This document shows positions 1 to 34,100 of a stretch of 64,000 nucleotides of DNA, piece by piece. The DNA lies in contig NC_061771.1 of assembly GCF_022458985.1 (NCBI RefSeq), positions 20,161,501 through 20,225,500 on the forward strand, read 5' to 3'. Made by a program: the position numbers and the translations under genes. How positions within the stretch are numbered: position 1 is the first letter of the stretch; each line of letters opens with the position of its first letter. The stretch is from Mugil cephalus (Eukaryota > Chordata > Actinopteri > Mugiliformes > Mugilidae). Under the pieces are notes generated by a model. That model was not told where the DNA came from and ran no database searches. It saw only the letters and a list, made by a program, of their open reading frames with translations.

Positions 1-1094
1 TATGTATTTCCTCACTGCAGAAACATATGCCTGTGTTTATAAAACATAACAATTAAAAAAAAAAAGGGGGTGTAATATCCATAACTACAGTTCTCTCTTT
101 CCAGACAACACTGATTTCAGAGAAACCAAAACATCACAGAATGGTTCCCAGATGCAGGTTTTCTTTTCAATGGAAGTGTTAAATATTTACAGTTATTTAC
201 ACCTCTGTTTGTACAAGCCGGGACTGTGCGTCTGAGCCTCTGAGGTGAAGCATTTGTCTTGATGACGAAATGAATAAACAATGTCCCATGGTAGCTGCAC
301 ATCCTTTGAGAATAAAACTTCACATTTTTCCCGTGAAGGTGAAGTCCAGAGATGTGGTTCTTTGTGAAACGCGAGTCCTGAAATTCTTCTGTGCTTGTTT
401 CCCTCCGCCATTCACTCTCCAATACAAAAGTTAACATTCATTCACAAAAGTAGAGTAGACACCAATGGAGCTTTAGGAGCTTTTAACAAACAGGTGTATA
501 AAACGTTCTACTCCAAAAGCGCTGTGTGAGACATCCACAATTCAGACTGTACTCCACTGTTTGTCAGGAAATGCTTTTAAAATCGTAAAGGGCGTCTTCG
601 TTTTGTGTCCATCTGTCTCAGAGTCCCTTTGTGTGAGAGCCTGGGGGCCGTGTGACCATGCTATTTACATCTTATAGAAATGATTCTAAAATACGGGTGG
701 TAACATCACACATGCTCCGAGGGTTGACTGATGACAATCTACTGTGCTTTAAACCACATCAGACCTTTCCCACCTCAAACACTGATTAATTAGGCAACTT
801 TCCCGTGGGTTCCTTTGATGCTGCGGCGGGTTTTAGAAAATGTTACACAAACCCAGTAGGAGTCGACATGAATGAAACAGTTTGGAGAGTAGCAGTGGAG
901 TCATGGAGCCGTATCTGTAGTCTGATTGCTTTGTGCTGACGCCAATGTTCACGTACTTCATATTTCATGATGCTGAGTGTGTGTGTCTGTGTGTACCCTG
1001 TTTGTCAGTGCACACAAGTATCCCTTGTTGTTGTCCAGTCCAGTCCAGTGCAGTCTAGTGTGCTGTGAGTGTCATAGATGGTCAGTGGAGGTGG
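1..1094 (-). other. radil: Probable radil 3' UTR and downstream flank
   Basis: This stretch lies directly after the radil stop codon at 1095-1097 on the minus strand. I see no convincing coding exon on either strand. Short open frames at 117-437 lack splice signals or a recognisable family. No clear minus-strand AATAAA was found, so the transcript end is not located. Confidence 0.45.
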
Positions 1095-23577
<22,483 letters not shown>

Positions 23578-24161
23578 GATGCTGCCGGTGGCTTCACGAA
23601 CCCCACAACTGGTGAACAAGGAAATGTGTTTTAAATGCTTCATTTTAGTCCAGTGTCAAGGGGTGTAATATTATTTTTATACACACACAGCTACACGCCA
23701 TACATTTAACTTCTCTAAGATCTTAAGCATGGAGGGAAACTACTAGTATATATATATTATGTACATTGTATCCACCATAAACAGACCATGAAAATGAAGT
23801 GTGTGTATGTGTGAGGGCAATTACCTTGATGCAGTTACGTATTGTCACCTCTATGTGCAGCAGCACCAGGAAAAGGTTTACAATCGAGGGTCAGATGCTT
23901 TGCATTTCATTTTACTGTCACTGGAAAAACAAAACAGATGATGCAATGTCAACAGAAAGAGACACAGTTGAGTTTTAAATTCTTTTTTTAATTCAATCGA
24001 TTCATTTTTGTTTTAATGCCTCGGGATCCCACATGAGGAACATGAAAAGCGTTGCTAGGCAGAAGGTTTTCTGAGATACTTTGCCGAGCTTGTTGCCACA
24101 GCAACCTGACGTTGGATAAACAGAGAGTAAAATCCAGACATGAAAATTTAATTCTGCATAC

Positions 24162-24671
24162 ACTCTGATCAGACATAACATTATGACCGCCTTCCTAATA
24201 CTGTGCAGGTCTACTTTGTGCCTCCAAAACAGCTGTGACTCATCAGAGAATGGACATGGACCCTTTGATGGTGTCCTGTGGCGTTTGAGAACAGGATGTT
24301 GTGAGTGGGGGCTTTTGAGTCTTATCGGGTGGAGGCGAGGGGTCTCTGTGGATCATCCCACATATACTTGATTAGTTTGGGATCTAGTGAATTTGGAGGC
24401 CAGATCAACACCTTGCACTTGTTTTTTTTAGTTGTTCCTAAAGCAAATGTGTATGTCAGGCTGCATCCTCCTGGGGACGGCTGCTGTCATTATTACTATG
24501 GGGTGGGGGCGTCTGGTCTGGTCTGGTCTAGATGGGAACTACAAGTCTAATTAACATCCACATGAAAGCCATGCAAAAGTTTCTCAGCAGAACATTGTGT
24601 TGTCACAAGATGATCAATGTTATTCACTTCTCCTGTCAGCGGTTTTAATGTTGTGGCTGATCTGCTGAGTA
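24162..24671. mobile_element. Non-autonomous DNA transposon with inverted termini
   Basis: The left terminus (CTGATCAGACATAACATTAT from 24165) and the inverse of the right terminus (CAGATCAGCCACAACATTAA) match at most positions. The element is about 510 bases with no usable open frame. It belongs to a repeat type widespread in fish, but I do not assign a superfamily. It lies in the 5' untranslated intron of radil. Confidence 0.72.
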
Positions 24672-25925
24672 TAAAATGTGTATGGCAGCTTCTTTGGACT
24701 TTACATCTTTTACAATCAGATCTTAATGGATGTTTTGTACAAGCAAGAATTTCATAATGTCATAATACCATGGCTGATTGGCGTACATTGCTGTTCTGAA
24801 AAGCCAGCTGTCTGTATCTGATAACCAATACATCATGTATTCTGTGTACTCACTATTTTTTTAAGACAAAAAGTTGGTTAATGTAATTTTCAGCAATAAG
24901 AACGTCTAATTGCAGCAGAGCAATGTAATTTTAAATAAACCTTTTGGAGATACATCAGTACAATTTTCTTCCATATAAAACAGATGGACCTGCCTAGCAT
25001 ATTTTTTATGTCTGTAATCAAGAAATACGTAATAATTGCCACTGCGAAACATTATTAATTAACTCATTCACCGTTTAGCTCATAGCTCAACGGACAGAAA
25101 ATATTGGGTAGCTCCAAACTACCAGATCTCACGCAGGCTTTTTCAAATGCTTCGTTTTTGACAATGATATAACACACAAAAATAGAAATCATCCTGAAAA
25201 TCAGCAAAAACGTTATTACTTTATGGATAAATTACTTACGAAGATTAACAATTTCCCCCCTTCTTTGTTTGGTTCAGGGTTTATTATATATTTTTGCATT
25301 TTGCCCGACTCTTGACAGATTAAATTCTATTCTTGAACTCAATATACTTTAGCATGTAATAATCAGTTACTGCCTTCCTTCATCCAGGTGGTGTATTTTA
25401 ACTTCAATAAACAGCTCTGTGTGTCTGTATGTCCTCACACTTCATTGTTGGTTTTGCACGAACTCTTTTGGCGTAGATCTCTAATGCACACCAGATGAAA
25501 GCATCCTGCAGTGATTGCAACTTGTCCCCTGCTCATACAGGATATGATTTCTGTTTGTTGTTTGTTTTGGGGTTTCTTTTTTTTTTTTCCTGCAAATATT
25601 TGGCGCACGTCCCAAAAGGTGTTGTTGTATCTGACTCTGCAAAGGCTGGTGGGATAACGTGACTATTTTAAATGCCCTCTAATCCACACTAATCTGGCTA
25701 CTTGGCCGCAGTTAACTCAATCCTGGGACCAACACGCCCCTCCTGGACCTACGAACCAGAAGGAGGCCTAAATGTTGCTTTGGGAAAATTGGGTTGCGTT
25801 TTGTGACCCGGGAGGTTGTGTTACATTTGGTAACCGTGTCACACAGACTTCTGACTTGGCGTCTGCCCTTGTCTTCACTACAAGAAGGTCAGAATTAAAC
25901 ACTGCGTTGAGACAAGGTAGACGCC

Positions 25926-25952
25926 AAAAAAAAAAAAAAAAAAAAAAAAAAA
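25926..25952. repeat. Poly(A) run
   Basis: About 27 A residues on the plus strand within the radil 5' intron. It could be a retrotransposition scar, but no adjoining element was recognised. Confidence 0.9.
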
Positions 25953-26408
25953 CGGGCCTGATAACCACTAGAGAGCAGAACTTGTGTCCACCGTGGGCCT
26001 GGCCTTTGTTTAGAGTCGGTCCGTCTGTTTACGATTTTGGACTCGCTGGTCGTCAGTGGCAACCGCCGTAGCAACAAAAGGCAGGAGAAAATCCTCAGAA
26101 ATAAATCCGCTGATGAGTCGTCAGGCGCGGCACTGAGCGCTCACAGCCCCCGGCCTCTGCCCGTCAGCAGGTGTGTCTAATCATTGCACCCGAGTTCATT
26201 ACGCACAATTAATTATCGGTCAATAGCCCGCGAATATCACCTGGAGAGCTCGAGCGACGCGCAGACAACTGTGAATATTAATTCTCGTCTGAATGCTGTG
26301 ACGCGTCTGGCCGCGGATAAAATAGGTCGCGCAAAAGTTGAGTGATTCCAGCAGTGACAAGCCCAGTCCCCCGGGGGCTCTCCTGGTGTCTGTTGCGTTA
26401 GTACTCAC

Positions 26409-26830
26409 GCTGCCTGCAATGCGTGGCTCCATAGTGCTGGGGAATCCTTCCTGGCGTCTCTCTCATTCCGTTACCCCCCCTCCTACAAGGCAGAAAATCC
26501 CCGACAAAATGAGGGGAAAAACACCCCGCTGCCCTTTTCGGAGCGACAGCAGCCGTCGGGGGCTCCCGCCCGCATCCCCCAAAACAGCCCGTTAACTTGG
26601 ACGACAGCCAGCCGCCGTGGGCTCCCGTCTCCGTGCGCACATCTCCGCCGAGTGTCCAGCAATGCCCACAGCCTCCGGCAACCGCATTCCCACATCCACA
26701 GCGGTTCAGTGCCGAGCCGCGACGGAAACAGCCGAGCTCCGCGCGCTACTTCACCTCGGCACACCTGCTCTGGTACCCGAGTGTACGGAGATGACTCCCT
26801 CTGGTGGACACGGGTGGTACGAGCGCGATA
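26409..26830 (-). promoter_or_regulatory. radil: CpG-rich radil promoter and 5' untranslated exon
   Basis: This GC- and CpG-rich block contrasts with AT-rich DNA on both sides. On the minus strand a donor (GGCAGC, then GTGAGTAC) lies at 26408, which would splice to the acceptor before 23608 across a 2.8 kb intron. CpG richness continues to about 26100. Exon start and transcription start are not determined. Confidence 0.55.
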
Positions 26831-27107
26831 CGGAACCAGCGGCACACAGAGGAGCAAGAAAACACATTTCCACTAAATAAAATATGTAATAACATCCCAT
26901 GTCAAACTTTCAAATATGTAGATCTACTACAGGTTGTTTTGATGTTATTCTGCAACTTTTTTTTTTCATAATGCAGCTGAAGATGAGGAGAATAGGTGTC
27001 ATTTCACTCTTTTGTGGGCCATGTTTATATCCAAATTCACTTATAGCATTTACAATGTTATATATATACACGGAATCATTAAAGAAAAGTTTATGAGAAA
27101 CATAGAT

Positions 27108-27131
27108 ATTATTATTATTATTATTATTATT
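27108..27131. repeat. (ATT)n microsatellite
   Basis: Eight tandem ATT units on the plus strand, followed by AT-rich sequence. Confidence 0.95.
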
Positions 27132-27977
27132 TATATATAAATCTAGCGGTTGCATTGATTTTTTTTTTTAAACAAATCAGTGATTTGCATCATTTCTTTC
27201 TCTGATTGCACACTGTTTTAGGTGTGTTGCCATTTCAAATGATTTTGTCCTTAAGTATAGGGACAGAAAAAGCAAAAAACAAAGGCTGTTTGGTGTATGT
27301 ACGCTGCATATTTCCAGTATGCAATTAATAAATTTACAAAATGAAAATTAAATAAATTTTCCTTTAAAAAAAAAAACCTAGGACGTCAGTGCCACACAAA
27401 AAAAGTGGAATATTATAAAATGTGGAGTCCAGGAATATACTGCATGAAAAAAGCTTTTTTATTACAAGAGAAATAGAAAAGATAAAAGCAGTGTTGGCAT
27501 CGTATCGGCTTATCACAGCACAAAAAGCACCACAGACACAATAACCAGTATGAAAACTAGAGAAAGTGAAACACAAAAGAGTGTGGGTTAATATAATCGG
27601 CCTCATACGACCGGAAAGAAAACATCAACAGGAGTGAGAAGAGACTCAGGAGCTCCACAGTCACAGAGCATCTATAAACAATATGCACAAAGGCTTCATG
27701 GAGAGTTTATAAAACCACAGAGATCTGTACAAAGCCAGGTGGGCACTGGATGTCTGAATGACACAAATATTGTTACCAAGACAAGACAAGACACACAACA
27801 AATCCTTAACTTCATCTGTGCGCAGCCAACTCAACCTGTGGATGTGGTCAAAATACTGGCTGCGATAAAAGCAGTGAACTCTCAGCTCCCAGAGGCTCAA
27901 GTAAACACTGAGAGTACGAATGCTAAGAAGTAGTGTTGTAATTAGGAACAAATTCATATATATATATGTGTATATAT

Positions 27978-28017
27978 ATGATTTGTAGCTAAATATCATG
28001 ATTTGTAGCTAAATATC
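27978..28017. repeat. Perfect tandem duplication of a 20-base unit
   Basis: The unit ATGATTTGTAGCTAAATATC occurs twice head to tail, just after an (AT)n-like tract. Confidence 0.95.
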
Positions 28018-30489
28018 AGGCCATGAACTGAAGGAGACTTTGCACCTTTTCTCATGTAGTACATGCATTAAAAAATCTGGCACATGCATCTTAAAAGAGT
28101 TCATCACAGTGAATCTGATGCAAAATTTGAGGAGTCTGCAGTAAATTTAGAAGATTATCAGTTTCTAAACGAGCTTCTGTCTTAAGCGTCCTCTTGTTTG
28201 GCGAAGTTTCACTGTGTATAAAGCCTGCAGACAACATTTGTGGCAGCTGCCCTACTTGGGGGATGCGAGTATGTAAGTGAAGCTGCACAGAGCATTGAGG
28301 GAGGCAGCACCACCACGGCTACTTGTTAGCAGACAGTGTTCGACGTACCGCTCAGTGGTCCTTGAATGTGGCCTCTCAGACTTTATAACCTGAGAAACGC
28401 ACAGCAGCGGTGAAAAATACAAGGAACGTCTTTGAATACCAGGTGATTTGACCTTTTGGTCCTCTAGCCACTTTTATCATACTGTACAGGCGTGTCCAAC
28501 ATACAGTGTGTCATGACAAAAAGTACGTACATACATACACGTATATTTGAATGTGTTTAAGGTACATGCATTCACCTGTAAACATAGTCTCAGCCGGTTA
28601 AGAGGCTTTGGATTTATGGAGTCAGATAGGACGCGTACAATCACGTACACACACCGCACCCACACACGCACACACACCTGAGATGCCTTAATATTGGGCC
28701 AGATTGTTCAACAACACTATAGCTTCGGTTTCCTTTCAAGTGAGAGACATATATGGTAGTAGTGTGCTATCAGTTACGGCAGTAAGTCAGTCCTGTGGCA
28801 GTGTTGAGTCAGACAGCGGTCCCCTCCGAGGTCTCAAACATGTAGCTTTCAGTAACTATTGAGTGGTTTCCATTAATTTAGGATGAAGATAATCAGATCA
28901 CGAGAACATCAGAAGAAAATATAGATAAAGTCAACGTATACTGTAGGTCTATTATAATACTGGAGTAATTGTACTGATGACATCTTCACTTGCTAAACCT
29001 AGTCAACAACAGTAAACTATTAGAATTCAGTTAAGTATGCTTGATAATCTACTGTGTAGAGCGCAGTAAACGTGGAAGCACTGAGACTATAACCACACTT
29101 ATCTGTATGTTCAACGTAAAATACATCATCTACAGTCATGTTTGATTTGGATATCACAGTAAGTCACCGACTGAAGCAACGTCTCTTAAAACCATTCAGT
29201 GTACTACAGTGTGGATAGCACAACTAGTATCAGTAACAGTAATAATACTATGCGGAGCTCTGAGCTGGAATAGTAAATTACTGATGTCGCAACATCATAC
29301 TGTATAGATACTCAAACCGAAAACATCTCCTATTAACGATGATAACAGTTGCTAAAACTAATTCCGATAGCCAAGTTAGCTAATTGTAAACATTGTCTTC
29401 CTCTTAACAATAAGACAATGCCCTCAATTCAGCTGCAAAACACTGAGTTTGGATGTGCACCAGAGAGAGAAGTAGTAATAAGAATAGCTATTAACCCCTG
29501 ATCATTGGAATGAAACCAGAATCCTGCAAAACGCTGGAACAGAAAACTGAAATGAACGGAAGTGGGAGGGAGAGGGGGAATAAAAAGAAGCTGTGTCCAC
29601 GTTCAGAGGAGGCCTCCGCTGAGGTTCACGCCGATAGCGGCCACATGCCGCCGGGGCCGTGAAGGCTCATGTGTACAGTACGTGCCAGTTAACTGCTAAA
29701 CGGTGCATTCAAACGTCTTCGTCAGCTCGTGAAGTCAGGAGGTATCACATTATATGTATGAGGTGTCTTCGGGTGGGCATCAGTTACTAAGGAACCAACG
29801 CAGGATGTAAATATTGCAGTGGTGTAGTTTACATAAAGGAGGATGAACCACTACTGTCACGCAGCCAAAATCCAAAGTTCTTGACACACTCACCCATGTT
29901 GTTTTGACAAGCTTTCCAAGGAGCAGGAAGTGTTTTGTGAACACATTATAAATATATATATTTTTTTCTGCCCAGGTCTTCAACTCTTAGACTAAACAAA
30001 GAGCTGTGACACACGACTCAAATGGCCAATCATCGGCCCGCGTCTAGCCGACTGTCCTGCACCACTGACACTATTATTTGAAGGGTAACTAGGACTAGAA
30101 GTGAGCACAAGAATGAAGCACATGACAAAGTCAAGAAGGCACACACAGAAGGCTCTGTTTTTTTGGGGTTAAAGGAACTGAAGACTGGCAGTTTGTAGCT
30201 CCTCTGGTTTCCCTTTTTAAATAATGAATAAAGACTACTGCCACCTGCTGGTGTGGAGTCATTTCAGAGTCTACACAATAGCGGGCCGTCGACTGTGGTG
30301 TCGGAGGCGACGCCACAGGGGGACTTTGTCGCTGCTAGCTTGATGTTAGTTTAGTGTGTCTGTGCCGTTAGGTGCACACCTGTCGACGCTATTCTGCACC
30401 CGTTCTGGATCACGTTATTCTGCTTATTGAATCTTTAGCTGGCTTCCTGCTTGTCGAAGATTTGGTCTTCATCAGTCAGTATCTGGGGC

Positions 30490-30650
30490 AGGTCTGGTGT
30501 CCCCAGAGATTGAATCTAAACATGGAGGAGCAGCACCCAGTTTGTATGCAACACGTATCTGGAGCAAGTTCCCTGGAAACTTGGGGTCTGCGTCAACTCT
30601 CAGTTATTTAAAAGAAAATTCAGATCCAGGCTTAAACCCTTCAGTTTGTC
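30490..30650 (+). mobile_element. Probable LINE reverse-transcriptase carboxy-terminal remnant
   Basis: The plus strand reads GGAAPSLYATRIWSKFPGNL then GSASTLSYLKE. This resembles the 'LWNxLP...S..SFK..LK' tail of fish LINE ORF2 proteins. Only about 50 codons are recognisable, so the call is tentative. Confidence 0.4.
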
Positions 30651-31102
30651 CCTGCAAGTGTTTTTATACTATACTTCCTTTGCCTATTGTGTGGATTGGG
30701 AGAACGTTGTAAAACATTTAATTTTGATATACAGTTAAGATTTTTCATAAAGGCCACTGGGTGGTTAAGCATGATTTTTACTGGTGGATTAAAATGACTT
30801 TCATCTTTAACCTGGTACAGTGTTGATCAGCAGCCAAACCTGTCAAACCCGCCTCAGTTTGTCTGTGACTGGTTTGCCTGTCGTTTGAAGGCAACATCTT
30901 GGTGATAATCGCGGACGAGTTGACGAGGATCACCTGAATGCACCATTAGTTTTGGCCTGTGGCTATAGACAGTCCGGGACTGTCCTAGAAGACACTCCTG
31001 TAGCTTCTAGATGAGGCAACCTCTTAATATGGACACAGCTCCATTCATCTCCTTGAAATTGCTCTAACACAGGAGTTACTTCCTGTGAGGTCAGCGCTGA
31101 TG

Positions 31103-34100
31103 TCATCTGGAGGTCTGGACTTGATTGGGCGGCTGGGCGTAGAGGTACTTCCAGATGGCGTAGTAGTGTATGGCCGCTCCCATAGCTACGAACAGATGCC
31201 AAATGGCATGAGCGAATGGGACGATGCCATCACTCTTGAAAAAGACCATCCCCAGGCAGTAGCAGGCTCCACCGACAAGCAGCTCATACAGCCCAGACTG
31301 CTCCGGCTGGGAAGAGGGATTAGGTTTATTATTAGTGGGGTATTGATAAAAATTCATTGAGATAATGTTTGAACTGTGCAGAACAGGAGTAGAATTATAT
31401 CTCACCATTGAGAGAATGACCAAGGCTGGAAAAACCCCCATCACTGTATAGCAGATCAGCTCCATCAGCTTATACCTGATACAGAGAGGAACATTTCAGC
31501 ATGGAGTTCATTCTTAACCTCAAGAACAGTAAGTAAAGAGTCCAAAAGAGTTTCTTGAGTCTTCTTCAGCTTTTCTGGCCATGACCTGGGTGACCGAGAA
31601 CCTTCACAGACGTAGGTTTAAGAAGGCTGACGTTTTTATTAACCTTGGACTCTTGGTGATGAAGAGTAGATGATGCCTTCAATGCAACTCACGATTTGGT
31701 GTAAAAGTGGGATTGTACACAAAAAAATAATAATAATAATCTTGTAGCTCTCATGAAACTTCTCATGAAATTACCTTTAACCAACAAACTGTGGTGAGTT
31801 ACAGGAATTATCTTTACTTCAACAATCAACAGTGTTGACCTGCTCAATATGTGCTAATGTAAACGATCATTTCTAAGTTGATAATAAAATAAGGTTGTTC
31901 CACATAGTTTATTCACATTATTTGAAAAGAAATCTTTAGTTGTTATGCGCTTATCAAAGTTTTCATGCTGGGAGGTCTTGCCCAAGGACACAACAGACAG
32001 ACGAGGACTAGGGCGGAACTGAACCACTAACCTTTCAGTTTAGACTGCACACAATATTAAGCTGATCTTAGCACCAGAAATACTGAGCCAACTGAGTGCA
32101 TTAAATATTGTTAGTAACTTAAAAGTTTAATCTAAATCAATAAATGTATTATTTTGTATAACGACAATGCGTTTAATTAAGTGGTTGTAACAGGTCCACT
32201 GGATAGTTTTTTAGAGTGTACTAACATGAAGCCAACAATGAAACAGACCATAGGGACCACAGGGTCAAATGAAGGATTCAAAAATCCTTTTAAAAAAAAA
32301 AGTCTGTATATTTATTTGGTGGAAAGCTGCATCTGTCCTAACTACAGCGTACACTTAAACTGGCATTGATTGTATTAAATGGGTCTTGTTCATGGCGGCT
32401 AAAGTGCATTTTGCTGCTGACCTCATTCACATCAGTTCATTGCTTGGGTTTTCTGCGAACATGCCGACCGCCATGTATCCTAAATATTAAACTTTCTATA
32501 TAAACCCCACTTTAAAGAATACACACTGTCCCTTCAGAGTTATGAATTTAATTGAATAATTGAATCTGGTGTTTTTATAATATAAACTGCGCTGCATCGC
32601 TGTATATACTGTAAGTCACATATAATGACTCCTGAGCCAGTTCCACCTAATGAGGAGATGCAGCCGCAGAAAAGGCTAATATGTGGACAACAGAGCATAG
32701 ATTATTGTGTTGCACTACTGCAGTATTGATTAGCTGGATAAACAGAGAGAAAGAGAGAGACAGTCTGACTACAGAGAATGCATGAATGTTCAAACAGACC
32801 TCTCATGGAAGAAGAAGACGTAGGTGGTCCCAAAAGACGCCATGACCCACACCAACCAGCGCATGTGACACGCCCAGGGACCCAACTCGCGCAGGTTCAG
32901 CCTACAGAAGCATCCACAGCGGGACACAGACACACGTATGTATACAGGCTCATCGCAGATTACTGTATACACGCACACCAACACAGACACTCGTCAGATT
33001 TGTTTATTTACCACGGGGCGTAGGAGGCAGCAATGAAGAAGTAGATGACAATCCTGTCACACATGTGGAAACAGTGCTCCACGGACCTGGAGGGAGAACA
33101 TGTAGCGTGAGTGCGTCTAACATGCACCAGACATGGAGGGCGTGCGGTGTTGTTTCTGTTTCTGTTTGTACTATTTAATCTCATACATCATCTGAAACAT
33201 GATAACTGGGTATGAATATTGCATGCACAAGTGCTTCTGTGTTGTACCGTAGGTGGCTCTTCTTCCAGGCCACAGTGTGGAACAGAGTGGAGATGATGAA
33301 GAGCGAGCTGAGGCCCGCCCCGTACACCCAGGCCGACAGCCGCTCCCATTGGTCCTCTGACTGGAAGTGCAACACGGAGCTGCCCAGCAGGCTGGGGATT
33401 ATCCATAACTAAATGAATTCACAGCATGAATGACACATTAGATATACAGAGACAGACAAGCGTGGTGGATCAACTGTGGATCTTGCGCATGGTGTGGGTG
33501 CAGTTTTAAAACAATCTGGCAGTGTCATTTATCTGTTATGTAACGATGTTTTTTTTTTTTTTGTCTCATCGAGCGTGTCACTTTGTCTGGGAGAGAAGGT
33601 TAATGATCACTTTCTGTGATGCGTGTGTGCGTGTGTTTACCGCATGCGTGGCACAGTTGGCAGCATGCTCGTACTCTGTGGGCTGGTATCTCTTGTTAGG
33701 AGGAACGCGGTTGTTCATAAACCTGAGAATGATCAAATATAAAAAAAAATAAACAAGCATGAATTAGTGAAAATGAGAAAATAATGAAAATTCAAAAAGG
33801 ATAAGACAGTGTTATTAATTTCTAGTTCTTAAAGCAGCAAGGCTACAGTTTCCTGGAAGTTCAACAATTAGATAATTAAAACTTGTCTGTAATTGTACAA
33901 ATGTAACTCTGCTACAAAAACATGAAGAACAACTTCTGTTCTTCCAACCTCTTTCTATTTTTTATTACAACCGAGCTCAGGATATTAATATTAAAGACAT
34001 TTAAAATTTTTACTTTCACCACCAAAAAAAAAAAAAAAAAAAAAACGTAAAAATAAGCTATTAACTGTGGTTATGTAACGTTTACATGAGAAGTATTAAA

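Larger units (their letters stand above)
26850..31102. other. Gene-poor interval between radil and mmd2; possible mmd2 3' UTR
   Basis: No exon with family similarity was found on either strand. It contains an (ATT)n run, a 20-base tandem duplication, scattered CA-rich DNA near 28640 and a LINE remnant near 30500. The section from about 28.0 to 30.0 kb lacks obvious repeats. Since mmd2 ends at 31103 on the minus strand, part of this interval is expected to be its 3' UTR; the end is unknown. Confidence 0.5.

Noticed and set aside
27634-27933. 99-codon plus-strand open frame downstream of radil
   Set aside because: No recognisable domain, no splice signals or promoter context, and it lies in DNA that may be mmd2 3' UTR antisense. 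Could be revisited with transcript data.
31590-31620. Possible regulatory element in an mmd2 intron
   Set aside because: It is the inverse of a dispersed repeat also present near 14507, so it is more simply a repeat fragment.
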